From: Nocardia sp. NBC_00565
Lineage (GTDB): Bacteria; Actinomycetota; Actinomycetes; Mycobacteriales; Mycobacteriaceae
Direction: 5' to 3'
DNA: 64,000 nt
NCBI RefSeq assembly: GCF_036345915.1
Contig: NZ_CP107785.1
Location: forward strand, 4,402,001 to 4,466,000
A program made the translations under genes and the position numbers. The notes below the pieces were generated by a model. That model searched no databases, had not been told where the DNA came from, and saw nothing but the letters and a program-made list of their open reading frames with translations. Below are positions 56,655-64,000 of this stretch, in pieces (within the stretch, counting starts at the first letter, position 1; every line of letters begins with the position of its first letter).

Positions 56655-57742
56655 CTTGTCTCCGAACTCTGCTCACCGACCGCAACTGGCACGTCCGAGA
56701 ACGCGCACTGCAGGGAGTCCTGTCCGGAACACGAACGCCGCTACCAGATCCCACGCTCGCCAGCACCGTTATCGCCACTGCTGCCAGCGAGACCGACTGG
56801 GCTTCGCCGCCAGCGTTGGCAATGAAACTCCTGGCACGAATTCGTCTGCTGGGCACCGACAGCTGCCTCGAGGCGTCGGCAGTGGTGAACGATGCGCTTT
56901 TCGGGTTGCTCAGAGAATTGCGGACCGGCTGGATCGCGCTTCCGCCTGACCTCGAACAATCCCTCGTCGCTCGAGGCGAATCATCCGCGCACTGGCTCAC
57001 CACTCGTGAGGCCCGCGCAACTCGTCGACGGTATGCCCTTCACGCGGACATAGGAAGCGTCCGCGAGCAGTACCGGCGGCGGCGCGGCTGCAGGTCCCTC
57101 CAGGTCGCTCTCGATGTGCATTCGCTCGACCGTGCTATCACGATCGCCCGAGCCGCCGTCGATGCCGGAACCGATTTCATCGAGGTCGGCGACCCTTTGA
57201 TCAAACGATCTGGTGTCGCAGCGATCGCCGCGATCAAACGCGCCGCACCCGATACGACGGTCGTGGCTGAAATGATGTCCGCCGACTGGGGCCGCGACCA
57301 AGTCGAACTCGCCGCCGAAGTCGGCGCAGACGTAGTGTTGCTCATCGGCCCAGCATCCACCGCCAGCGTCTCCGCCGCAGTGACGGCCGCACGCCGCCTC
57401 GGCGTCGCACTCGTCCTCGATACACCGCGCGCTCACGTCAACGCCGCGTGGCTGCGCGACATGGAACGCACCGGAATCGACGGCTTCGTCGTCACCACCA
57501 ACATCGACCTCGGCGTCGGCAGTGACCACCCGCTCGCGACGGCCAGAACGATCCGCAGCTGCAGCCAACTCCCCGTCGCAGTGTCCGGCGGATTCAGCAC
57601 AGCCGACGACGAACTCACTGGCAGCACCCACTGGGACATCGCCATCATCGGCCGCAGCATCGCCGATGCCGTCGCCCCCGCCGACCTCGTATACCAGTTG
57701 ACCAGCATCGTCCGAAAAATCCATGCAAAGGAGCGCCCATGA
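56630..57742 (+). CDS. HEAT-repeat tail joined to a 3-hexulose-6-phosphate synthase-like domain
   Basis: From ~56630 this frame continues the repeats (TCLRTLLTDRNWHVRERALQ) and, without stop or obvious new start, runs into an orotidine-decarboxylase-superfamily barrel from 57098: LQVALDVHSLDRAITIARAA, GTDFIEVGDPLIKRSGVAAI and GADVVLLIGP. The DxKxxD signature reads EMMSAD, so the catalytic Lys is absent. C-terminal SGGFSTADDE and AIIGRSIADA fit phosphate binding. Either a genuine fusion or a barrel gene whose start is hidden. It overlaps the GNAT gene as ATGA. Confidence 0.6.
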   Translation, partial: NVETTSALTCLRTLLTDRNWHVRERALQGVLSGTRTPLPDPTLASTVIATAASETDWASPPALAMKLLARIRLLGTDSCLEASAVVNDALFGLLRELRTGWIALPPDLEQSLVARGESSAHWLTTREARATRRRYALHADIGSVREQYRRRRGCRSLQVALDVHSLDRAITIARAAVDAGTDFIEVGDPLIKRSGVAAIAAIKRAAPDTTVVAEMMSADWGRDQVELAAEVGADVVLLIGPASTASVSAAVTAARRLGVALVLDTPRAHVNAAWLRDMERTGIDGFVVTTNIDLGVGSDHPLATARTIRSCSQLPVAVSGGFSTADDELTGSTHWDIAIIGRSIADAVAPADLVYQLTSIVRKIHAKERP

Positions 57743-58221
57743 TCATCACCCCTCTGCAGGTCCAGCACATCAACGACATTCACCACCTCATGGAGCTCGG
57801 CGAGCCCTATATCCACGCCCGCGGCCTGTCTGACTACTGGCTCTACGCCGAGCTGTTCTCCTCGACTTGCCCCGTCATGACCGACGAGGACAACAACATC
57901 ACCGGCGCCGTGATCGCGTTCCGCAGCCAGGACAACCCGGCAGACGTCTATATCCAGGACGTCATGATCCATCCCGATCACCGGCAACGCGGAATCGCCC
58001 GAGCGCTCCTGACAAGCATCCGCACCCAAGCCGAAAAATGGGACTGTCAGCGGATGTATCTGACCTCCGAGCCGGAAAACCATGCAGCACACGCCACATG
58101 GACCACCCTCGGATTCGTCAACGTACCCGGCGACCACCAGATCGACGGTGTCTCGGTGATCACCGATTACAAAGGGCCCGGACGCAGCCGGGCCGTCTAC
58201 GAATTGCTGTTGAGCCAATGA
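57739..58221 (+). CDS. GNAT-family N-acetyltransferase
   Basis: 160 residues, ATGA-coupled to the barrel-domain gene. Acetyl-CoA-binding motif A: VYIQDVMIHPDHRQRGIARA (Q/R-x-x-G-x-A), preceded by the beta-bulge strand and followed by motif B (AAHATWTTLGFV). Acyl acceptor unknown. Confidence 0.88.
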   Translation: MIITPLQVQHINDIHHLMELGEPYIHARGLSDYWLYAELFSSTCPVMTDEDNNITGAVIAFRSQDNPADVYIQDVMIHPDHRQRGIARALLTSIRTQAEKWDCQRMYLTSEPENHAAHATWTTLGFVNVPGDHQIDGVSVITDYKGPGRSRAVYELLLSQ

Positions 58222-58369
58222 AACCGGGCTGCGCGGGATTCGCAGCCGACACACAGCCACGTGATGCGGGTAAGGGACCCATCAATCCGAACCTCGCCCC
58301 GTTGGCACCGACTTCGTCGAAGCACTCCACCGGCTCGTGGTGATGTGTTCGCCCACACGGAAAGGTTCG

Positions 58370-58507
58370 CCAGCTGGTGTCGTGGCTGTGCTGTTCGAGA
58401 CCGGTGGCGAAATGCGATGGCTTCCACAGCGTGTAGCGAAAATGGAAGGGCTCCTTCACTGGAAGCAGCAGTGTGTCGACATGGGTCAGGGTGGTGGGTT
58501 CAAGCAC
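58370..58507 (-). pseudogene. Possible DNA-3-methyladenine glycosylase N-terminal fragment
   Basis: MLEPTTLTHVDTLLLPVKEP followed by FHFRYTLWKPSHFATGLEQH resembles the N-terminal strand of actinobacterial AlkA-like glycosylases. The continuation is not protein-like. The rest of 58222-58516 shows no gene. Tentative. Confidence 0.3.
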
Positions 58508-58516
58508 AGGGGTCTT

Positions 58517-59239
58517 CTATGGACGCGCGCCCGAGGGTAGATCGGCGCCGGAATCGTCGACGCGGGAGGTGGTCACAGGGTCGATCCAATAGGCGGTATC
58601 GCGGCCGTAGTTCGGGGTGGTGAACGCGGTCTCCCATTTTGCGTCGGGATCGATGAGGTCTCGCCACGGCGCGACTTCGACGTAGAGGACACGCATCGAA
58701 TTCAGCGCGGCGTAATGCAGTGCGGGCCCGTCGGTGCTGACAGCATCCTCGGGGACGGCGACCTCGAAGTTGTGTTCCAGGCCCGCCCGTACGGTGGCCT
58801 CGACGCACACATTGGTCTGCAGCCCAGCGACGATGAGCCGCTGGGCCCCGAGGCTGCGCAAAATCGGATTCAGCTCGGTATAGGCGAAGAAGCTGTGCCT
58901 GGTCTTCTCCAACACCAGATCGCCGGGTTCGGGAGCGATCGCATCCATCAACTGAGATCGCCACGCCTTGTCCTGCGGCGTCAGCTTCGGCACCCGCTCT
59001 GCCCGGTATCGGCGATGTCGTCCGGCTCGAGGGTTGAAGGCCAATTGCCCTGCCGGGCTGGGTATTTGACGCGAGTAGATCACCGGTATCGCTGCCGCTC
59101 TGGCCGCGGTCAGAAGTGATCGACATTCAGTGACGACCTCATCGAGGCGCCAGATCGGCGGCCACCCGAGGGCGTCCCGCACATCCTGAACCAGGTAGCT
59201 GTTCTGCAGATCGATCATCAGCAGCACAGTCGTCGGCAT
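58517..59239 (-). CDS. Isochorismatase-family cysteine hydrolase
   Basis: 240 residues from the ATG at 59239, preceded by GGGGAGGAG. Intact triad: Asp10 (LLMIDLQNSY), Lys112 (LVLEKTRHSFF) and Cys145 (GLQTNVCVEATV). A ~35-residue C-terminal tail (TTPNYGRDTAYWIDPVTTSR) extends beyond the fold. Convergent with the GNAT gene. Substrate unknown. Confidence 0.87.
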   Translation of the reverse strand: MPTTVLLMIDLQNSYLVQDVRDALGWPPIWRLDEVVTECRSLLTAARAAAIPVIYSRQIPSPAGQLAFNPRAGRHRRYRAERVPKLTPQDKAWRSQLMDAIAPEPGDLVLEKTRHSFFAYTELNPILRSLGAQRLIVAGLQTNVCVEATVRAGLEHNFEVAVPEDAVSTDGPALHYAALNSMRVLYVEVAPWRDLIDPDAKWETAFTTPNYGRDTAYWIDPVTTSRVDDSGADLPSGARP

Positions 59240-59269
59240 CAACACACGCTCCTCCCCTAGTACGACGGA

Positions 59270-59470
59270 CATCAATTGTGCCGGTGAGAAAAGGCGCATG
59301 GCAGCCAAATCAGCTCGATATCGGAAGGCCGTCCCTGTGTGGCCGATCCGGAGGAATGCCACCGCCGAGATCACGACGTTCTCCCCGATCGCTGCGTCGT
59401 CGCCGATTTCGATGCGAGCAGGGTGGCTCCGTGACCGATCCTCACTCGGCCACCGATGACTACGGATGGC
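59270..59470 (-). pseudogene. Hexapeptide-repeat acyltransferase remnant
   Basis: Minus strand encodes VIGGRVRIGHGATLLAS in one frame and IEIGDDAAIGENVVISA in another, together a left-handed beta-helix pattern broken by a frameshift. The region merges into the upstream side of the cysteine-hydrolase gene. 59471-59780 has no recognisable gene. Confidence 0.6.
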
Positions 59471-59780
59471 AGCTACTGGCCGGCGCTGGTGTTGTGGGAC
59501 TGCCAGGTGTGGTGTTCAACGGATCACCGTCGGCGGTCCGCGGCGAATGTTGCTGCGCCCAGCGACGCATCCGAGGCTCGATCTCGTCGAAGAAGACTGA
59601 CTTGGCGCGGGTTATCTTGGGTGCTCCCAACGATCTTCGGTACGTGAGTTAGGTAGCCTGCATCCTCACGTGCCTCACACCTATCTGGGGGTTTCGAGTG
59701 ACGTCTGGTCTGGCTGGCCAACCGCTGGTGTTTCGTGCCGAGCGCGCCGTCTCGCCGGTGGATCGTGGGGTGCGCTGGGT

Positions 59781-60043
59781 CGTCGTTGACTGTCTTCTAT
59801 GACTTTCACGTGGAAGCGACCGCCTACGTGGCGTCGCAGCGAGCCCGGGACTGCTCGCCGAACACTGAGCGGGCCTACGCCGGATGCATCGCGCTGTACT
59901 TGTCGATGGGGCGGGTTCGGATGCTTCCGACACCGGCGAGCGGTGTGCGTTTGGCCGACGCGGTGCGGATCTACCTCGCCACAATCACGGTGCCCAACAC
60001 CCGCGCGACCTACGCCCGTGAATACGACCCGAACCGGCCGTAA
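59781..60043 (+). pseudogene. Tyrosine recombinase N-terminal remnants
   Basis: VEATAYVASQRARDCSPNTE and RAYAGCIALYL is the core-binding start of a phage-type integrase. It is followed by VRLADAVRIYLATITVPNTR and ATYAREYD, which looks like the start of a second integrase. No catalytic domain follows. 60044-60323 shows no gene. Confidence 0.6.
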
Positions 60044-60323
60044 CCCTCATCCGTCACCGCGACATGAAATCACCTACCAGCCAGCCCCGTTCACCGAATC
60101 AGCTCACTAGCGCCGGATCTCGCGAAACTGTTCCTTCTGATCGCAATTTCATCGGATGCAGAATCCGGATTGGTTTGCATGCCATAGGATTTCGGGACGT
60201 GGCGGGGCCGCTCAGAGGGCCTGTCCCGCGCCGGGGTGAAGCTGGGCGAAGTCTATCGGCCCACGAAAGGTGATGTCTTGAAACTCGCCGCTGACCTGCC
60301 GATTTGCCTAGATGATTAGGTTT

Positions 60324-60342
60324 GATGAAAGATCCTTTCATC
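60324..60342. promoter_or_regulatory. Perfect palindrome upstream of the recombinase module
   Basis: GATGAAAG-ATC-CTTTCATC, 8-bp arms around three bases, ending 20 bases before the first recombinase start. Candidate operator for the module's XRE protein. Confidence 0.5.
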
Positions 60343-60362
60343 TGATGTAATCACTCTGGAGG

Positions 60363-61493
60363 GTGGTTGGCGTGGGCAAACAGGGCGTGGCGCCAGGTTC
60401 GGCGGCGCTTCATCTGGTCGATGGGCTGTCGCTGTTGCGGCCCGAGGAACAGGTCTTCGCCGCGATGCTCGACGGTTGGCGGAATCAGCAGTTGGCGAGG
60501 AATCTGGCGTTCTCGACGATCGGCAGCCGCGAGAAGGTGGTGCAGGCGTTCATGCGATATGCCGATGCCTACCCGTGGCATTGGACGTCGGCGCAGGTCG
60601 ATGAGTGGCTGGGTGATCTGCGGGCGGTGCGGAACCTGAAACGGTCGACGCTGCGCAACTATCAGGAGGCGGTGCAACTGTTCTGCGCCTACCTGATCAA
60701 CCCGGCCTATCAGTGGTCGACCGAGTGTGAGCAGCGGTTCGGCACCCACCCGATTCAGGTTGTCCACGACTGGAACACCGCCGAGCACATCGACGAGGCC
60801 GAATCCGATGCAGGCAAGCGGGCTTTCACCCGCAAAGAGTTGATCGCACTGTTCGACCATGCCGATGAACAAGTGGTGCGCATCCGCGAGGCCGGCCGCA
60901 AGGGCTGGGTTCCGGCGTTCCGAGACGCTGCGCTGATGAAAACGGCGTATGCGTTCGGGTTGCGGCGCAACGAGATTCGGATGCTCGACACCGCCGACTT
61001 CGGCCGCAACCCCGATGGTCCAGAGTTCGGCGAGTACGGGGTTACATACGTCCGTTACGGCAAGGCCAAGAAAGGTTCGACGCCGAAGCGGCGAAGCGTG
61101 CTGGCGATCTGGGATTGGTCGGCGGAGGTGCTGCAAGAGTGGATCGAGGAGTATCGGCCGATGTTCCCCACCGCTGGCTCGCCAGCGTGCTGGCCGTCCG
61201 AGCGAGGCCCGCGGATCGGACTCAGTTCGATCAACACCCGGCTCGCCGCCTACCGTGACGAGCTCGGCTTGGATCCCGCCCTCGATTTCCACTCGTTGCG
61301 CCGAAGCCACATCACTCACCAGGTCGAGGATGGTTTCGACGCTCGATTTGTCCAGGAGCAGGCTGGCCACGAACACTCGTCCACGACGTCGATTTACACC
61401 TGTGTCTCGTCGGACTATCGCACCCGAACCCTGCGGCGAGTACTCGACACTACCGTGGCGGCGGCGCTGAAGAAGACCGGGAGGACCCGATGA
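60363..61493 (+). CDS. Tyrosine recombinase, first gene of a three-gene module
   Basis: 376 residues from a GTG at 60363. Core-binding domain (about 45-125) and catalytic domain with Arg in GLRRNEIRMLD, His-x-x-Arg in HSLRRSHITHQ, His in EQAGHEHSSTTS and Tyr in IYTCV. All residues are present. Its stop overlaps the XRE gene start. Confidence 0.92.
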   Translation: MVGVGKQGVAPGSAALHLVDGLSLLRPEEQVFAAMLDGWRNQQLARNLAFSTIGSREKVVQAFMRYADAYPWHWTSAQVDEWLGDLRAVRNLKRSTLRNYQEAVQLFCAYLINPAYQWSTECEQRFGTHPIQVVHDWNTAEHIDEAESDAGKRAFTRKELIALFDHADEQVVRIREAGRKGWVPAFRDAALMKTAYAFGLRRNEIRMLDTADFGRNPDGPEFGEYGVTYVRYGKAKKGSTPKRRSVLAIWDWSAEVLQEWIEEYRPMFPTAGSPACWPSERGPRIGLSSINTRLAAYRDELGLDPALDFHSLRRSHITHQVEDGFDARFVQEQAGHEHSSTTSIYTCVSSDYRTRTLRRVLDTTVAAALKKTGRTR

Positions 61494-61819
61494 AACGGCA
61501 GGTCAGCTACCAGTGGCGGCTGCGTGAGATGATGGCCGCGGCCGGCATGTTCGCCGCGAACGATCTCGAACCGCATCTACACGACCGCGGAATCAAGCTG
61601 TCGTCGGTGCAGGTTTGGCGGTTGGTCACCCAAACCCCGGAACGGCTGTCGCTGCCGGTGCTGGCCGCGCTCTGCGACATCTTCAACTGCACCCCGGCCG
61701 AACTGATCGCCACCAAAGCGGAGAACCAGGCCCGCAAGGTCGCCACCGGCGAGGCCAACGTGGTCGACATGGCCACCCAGATCCGGCCCAAACGCGCCCG
61801 GATCCGCGCCGAGGAATGA
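61490..61819 (+). CDS. XRE/Cro-C1-type small regulator of the recombinase module
   Basis: 109 residues, ATGA-coupled on both sides. HTH: FAANDLEPHLHDRGIKLSSV and LSLPVLAALCDIFNCTPAEL, the Cro/C1 pattern. Basic tail (IRPKRARIRAEE). Likely regulates or assists the two flanking recombinases. Confidence 0.88.
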   Translation: MKRQVSYQWRLREMMAAAGMFAANDLEPHLHDRGIKLSSVQVWRLVTQTPERLSLPVLAALCDIFNCTPAELIATKAENQARKVATGEANVVDMATQIRPKRARIRAEE

Positions 61820-63291
61820 GCCCCGCCTACACGCCAGAGCAGTACGAACGCTGGTTTGTTCGCGACTGCGTCCGCTGCGGGCGCCGCGCGGCCAAGGCTG
61901 CGAACTGGGAAGGCCCGATCTGCCGGACCTGCTACGCCAGGGCGGTGCGCACACACGGCCGCTGCCCCGGCTGCGGCGTCGAGCGCCTGCTGCCCGGACG
62001 GCGCGACGACCACGCACCGATCTGCCGGGACTGCGCCGCCATCACACGCGACTTCTTCTGCGCCCGTTGCGGTTTCGAAGGCGAACTACACGGTCGCAGG
62101 CTCTGCACCCGGTGCACCCTGTCCGCGCGGCTGCACCCACTACTCGACGACGGCACCGGCAGGGTTCACCCGCCACTTCTGCCGCTGGTCGATGCGCTCG
62201 TCGGGATGCCATCGCCGCTGACCGGACTGAAGTGGCTGCGCACCCCAACGGTTCGCCGCCTGCTCACCGATCTCGCCACCGGTCGCGCGCCGATCAGCCA
62301 CGACACACTGCGCGACCTACCGAACCCTCAAGCGGTTGCCTATCTGCGGGATCTGCTGATGACCTGCGAAATCCTCCCCGTCGTCGACAAGCAATTGCTG
62401 CATGCGGAAGCCTTGCTGCACGGCAAGCTCGCCGCGCTCACCGACAACCCGCACTACCGGCTGCTGCGGCAATTTGCACAATGGTTTCAGCTCCCGCGAC
62501 TACGGCGGCGGGCACGTCGAGGACCGGTCTCCGATGCCGGGCGGCACTACATCAGCACCCCGCTGGACCAGGCCGAACGGTTCCTGTCCTGGCTCGACCA
62601 GCATGGTCGCGGACTCGGTGGATGCACCCAAGCCGACCTCGATCTCTGGCACGCTGACGTCCTGGACCACTGCAAAAAGGCGTTGCGCCCCTTCCTGATC
62701 TGGGCGATGAACGCTGGCCACATGCCGAAGCTGACCCTGCCAGCCCTCGGCACCAGCGCCGGTCAACCCATCACCCAGTCGCGGAGGCTCGCGCTGCTGC
62801 GTCGGGTGCTCACCGACGAGCGGCCACCGATCCGTTCACGAGTCGCTGCCGCGCTCATGCTGCTCTACGGCCAACCCGCCACCCGGCTCGTCCGCCTCAC
62901 CGTCGAGGACGTCATCCCCGACGGCGATCAGGTTCTCATCCGGCTCGGCACACCACCCTCGCCCGTTCCTGACCCCCTCGGCGGGCTGCTGCTCAAACTT
63001 GTTGGCAGCCGCCAGAACATGAACACCGTCAACGCGGGCAGCTACTGGCTGTTCCCCGGACGGCTGGCAGGACAACCCCTGCACCACAGCACCCTGCTCA
63101 GCCACCTCCGTGACGATCTCGGCCTGCCGACCGGAGCAACCCGGGCTGCGACCCTGCGCCAGCTTGTCCTGCAAGCACCCGCCCCCGTGATCGCCGACGC
63201 CCTCGGCTTCTCCGCACACCACATGAACCGGATCTGGACAGCCGCCGGGGGAAACTGGAAGAGCTACGCACCCGGCGATCACAGCCGCTGA
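61816..63291 (+). CDS. Zinc-finger tyrosine-recombinase-like protein, third module gene
   Basis: 491 residues from an ATGA overlap with the XRE gene. Residues ~15-110 contain six Cys pairs (CVRCG, CRTC, CPGCG, CRDC, CARCG, CTRC) forming zinc ribbons. The C-terminal half has an integrase-like shape (LYGQPATRLVRLTVEDV, WLFPGRLAGQPLHHSTLLSH, VIADALGFSAHHMNRIWTAA) but the Arg-His-Arg-Tyr set is not clear. Such recombinase/XRE/zinc-finger trios recur in actinomycete mobile DNA. Its C-terminus is duplicated downstream. Confidence 0.85.
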   Translation: MSPAYTPEQYERWFVRDCVRCGRRAAKAANWEGPICRTCYARAVRTHGRCPGCGVERLLPGRRDDHAPICRDCAAITRDFFCARCGFEGELHGRRLCTRCTLSARLHPLLDDGTGRVHPPLLPLVDALVGMPSPLTGLKWLRTPTVRRLLTDLATGRAPISHDTLRDLPNPQAVAYLRDLLMTCEILPVVDKQLLHAEALLHGKLAALTDNPHYRLLRQFAQWFQLPRLRRRARRGPVSDAGRHYISTPLDQAERFLSWLDQHGRGLGGCTQADLDLWHADVLDHCKKALRPFLIWAMNAGHMPKLTLPALGTSAGQPITQSRRLALLRRVLTDERPPIRSRVAAALMLLYGQPATRLVRLTVEDVIPDGDQVLIRLGTPPSPVPDPLGGLLLKLVGSRQNMNTVNAGSYWLFPGRLAGQPLHHSTLLSHLRDDLGLPTGATRAATLRQLVLQAPAPVIADALGFSAHHMNRIWTAAGGNWKSYAPGDHSR

Positions 63292-63351
63292 TCACGGTCA
63301 TCGAGGCAGGAATACAAAACACTCGAATACTGGCCCCTGCCAGTCACCCCC

Positions 63352-63689
63352 GGCACGCCGCCGTCACCGGTTCCCGAACCGCTCGCCGGGATGCTGGTCG
63401 AAAACCGGCAGAACCTGAGCACCGTCAACGCCGACAGTCAGTGGCTGTTCCCCGGCCGCCTGGCCGGGCAGCCCCTGCACTTCAGCACCCTGCTGGGACA
63501 TCTGCGCGCCGATCTGGACCTTCCCTCTCAAGCCACCAGGGCAGCGACGCTGCGCCAGCTCGTTCTCCAAGCCCCCGCACCAGTGATCGCCGATGCCCTC
63601 GGCTTTTCCGCCCACCACATGAACCGGATCTGGACGGTCGCCGGAGGCGAGTTGGAACACCTACGCACCCGGCGATCACACCCGCTGAT
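63352..63689 (+). pseudogene. Duplicated C-terminus of the zinc-finger recombinase
   Basis: About 110 codons closely match the end of the preceding gene: PSPVPEPLAG, STVNADSQWLFPGRLAGQPL, and RAATLRQLVLQAPAPVIADA followed by LGFSAHHMNRIWT. No start or N-terminal part is present. Substitutions between copies show that the duplication is not recent or arose from a related module. Confidence 0.85.
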
Positions 63690-63877
63690 CACTTCCTCGG
63701 AGGATTCCGACCACGTGAATACGGGTGCCTACCAGTATGCCTGCGACTTGCCCCGCTAGAGTGGGCGCTGGCCGCGACTGGCGAGGGTGGACAACCACCG
63801 GGAAGCGGCCTTGACCGGATGCGAACGTCGACCGCCTGGGCGTTTCCGTCAGCGATATCCGCTGAGGAGACCAGCAC

Positions 63878-64000
63878 GTGGAACTGCGCTATGGAACCAA
63901 CCCGCACCAGGATATGGCACACACCTCGCCGGTGACGCCCGGCGAATGGCCGGTACGGGTGCTGCACGGAGAGCCGTCCTTCATCAACATGCTGGACGCG
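63878..64000 (+). CDS. Stand-alone AICAR formyltransferase-like protein (start only)
   Basis: First 41 codons from a GTG at 63878, with GAGGAGA seven bases upstream. ELRYGTNPHQ and VRVLHGEPSFINMLDA match the start of the AICAR transformylase half of PurH (LRYGxNPHQ, VLxGxxxSxxNxLDA), here without the IMP cyclohydrolase domain in front. It transfers a formyl group from 10-formyl-tetrahydrofolate in purine or purine-like synthesis. Runs off the window. Confidence 0.8.
   Translation, partial: MELRYGTNPHQDMAHTSPVTPGEWPVRVLHGEPSFINMLDA

Noticed and set aside
28096..64000. Second tRNA-Leu attachment repeat inside the window
   Set aside because: By eye I found no other copy of the tRNA 3' end, so the island's far limit is left open.

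Overview
The window is high-GC actinobacterial DNA. Gene content and order (miaB, a DUF349 gene, a miaA/dapF/hflX cluster, recA-recX, an antigen-85-like mycolyltransferase, a gluABCD-type uptake operon) point to a mycolic-acid-containing actinomycete, most probably Nocardia or a close relative. The genus is inferred from gene order and codon style, not from an rRNA or marker match.

The first part (about 1-28000) is mostly conserved core genome. It holds the start of an acyl-CoA dehydrogenase, an antigen-85-like esterase, a PlsC-type acyltransferase, hflX, and a tightly coupled chain (a conserved alanine-rich gene, miaA, an SpoU-type rRNA methyltransferase, dapF) with ATGA/GTGA overlaps and a strong hairpin after dapF. 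miaB with a coupled membrane protein, a complete amino-acid ABC transporter (gluABCD, with an attenuator-like hairpin between the binding protein and the permeases), and recA-recX follow. recA has both a LexA box and a RecA-NDp/ClpR-type promoter. DUF3046 and a glycosyltransferase, which sit beside recA in mycobacteria, are displaced by about 6.6 kb that carries an AsnC regulator/MFS exporter pair, small redox genes, and a CGNR regulator/VOC pair sharing an operator-like motif.

At 28012 a tRNA-Leu(GAG) is followed at once by an AbrB-like gene and a tyrosine recombinase, marking one end of a genomic island that seems to run to the window edge. The island is a mosaic of working cassettes and decayed genes. 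The cassettes are: (i) a short peptide gene, a JmjC/cupin oxygenase, an aldo/keto reductase and an aminoglycoside-phosphotransferase-like kinase, preceded by an XRE regulator and a cysteine hydrolase: a candidate undescribed RiPP-like locus (31182-36353); (ii) an HxlR-controlled redox operon whose SDR gene carries a nonsense codon and a GCGATG repeat; (iii) a terpenoid cluster (polyprenyl synthase, class I terpene synthase with a variant metal motif, flavoprotein, squalene/phytoene synthase; 46715-51655); (iv) a STAND/HEAT-repeat protein remnant joined to a hexulose-phosphate-synthase-like domain, a GNAT and a cysteine hydrolase (55503-59239); (v) a recombinase-XRE-zinc-finger recombinase module (60363-63291) with a duplicated, decaying C-terminus. 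The last bases begin a stand-alone AICAR-formyltransferase-like gene.

Between cassettes lie remnants of an IS256 transposase, an SMODS/CD-NTase-like gene, a zinc alcohol dehydrogenase, a luciferase-like oxidoreductase, several integrases, a hexapeptide acyltransferase and perhaps a DNA glycosylase. One apparently intact IS110 element (transposase 45045-46238) has upstream space that could encode a bridge RNA.
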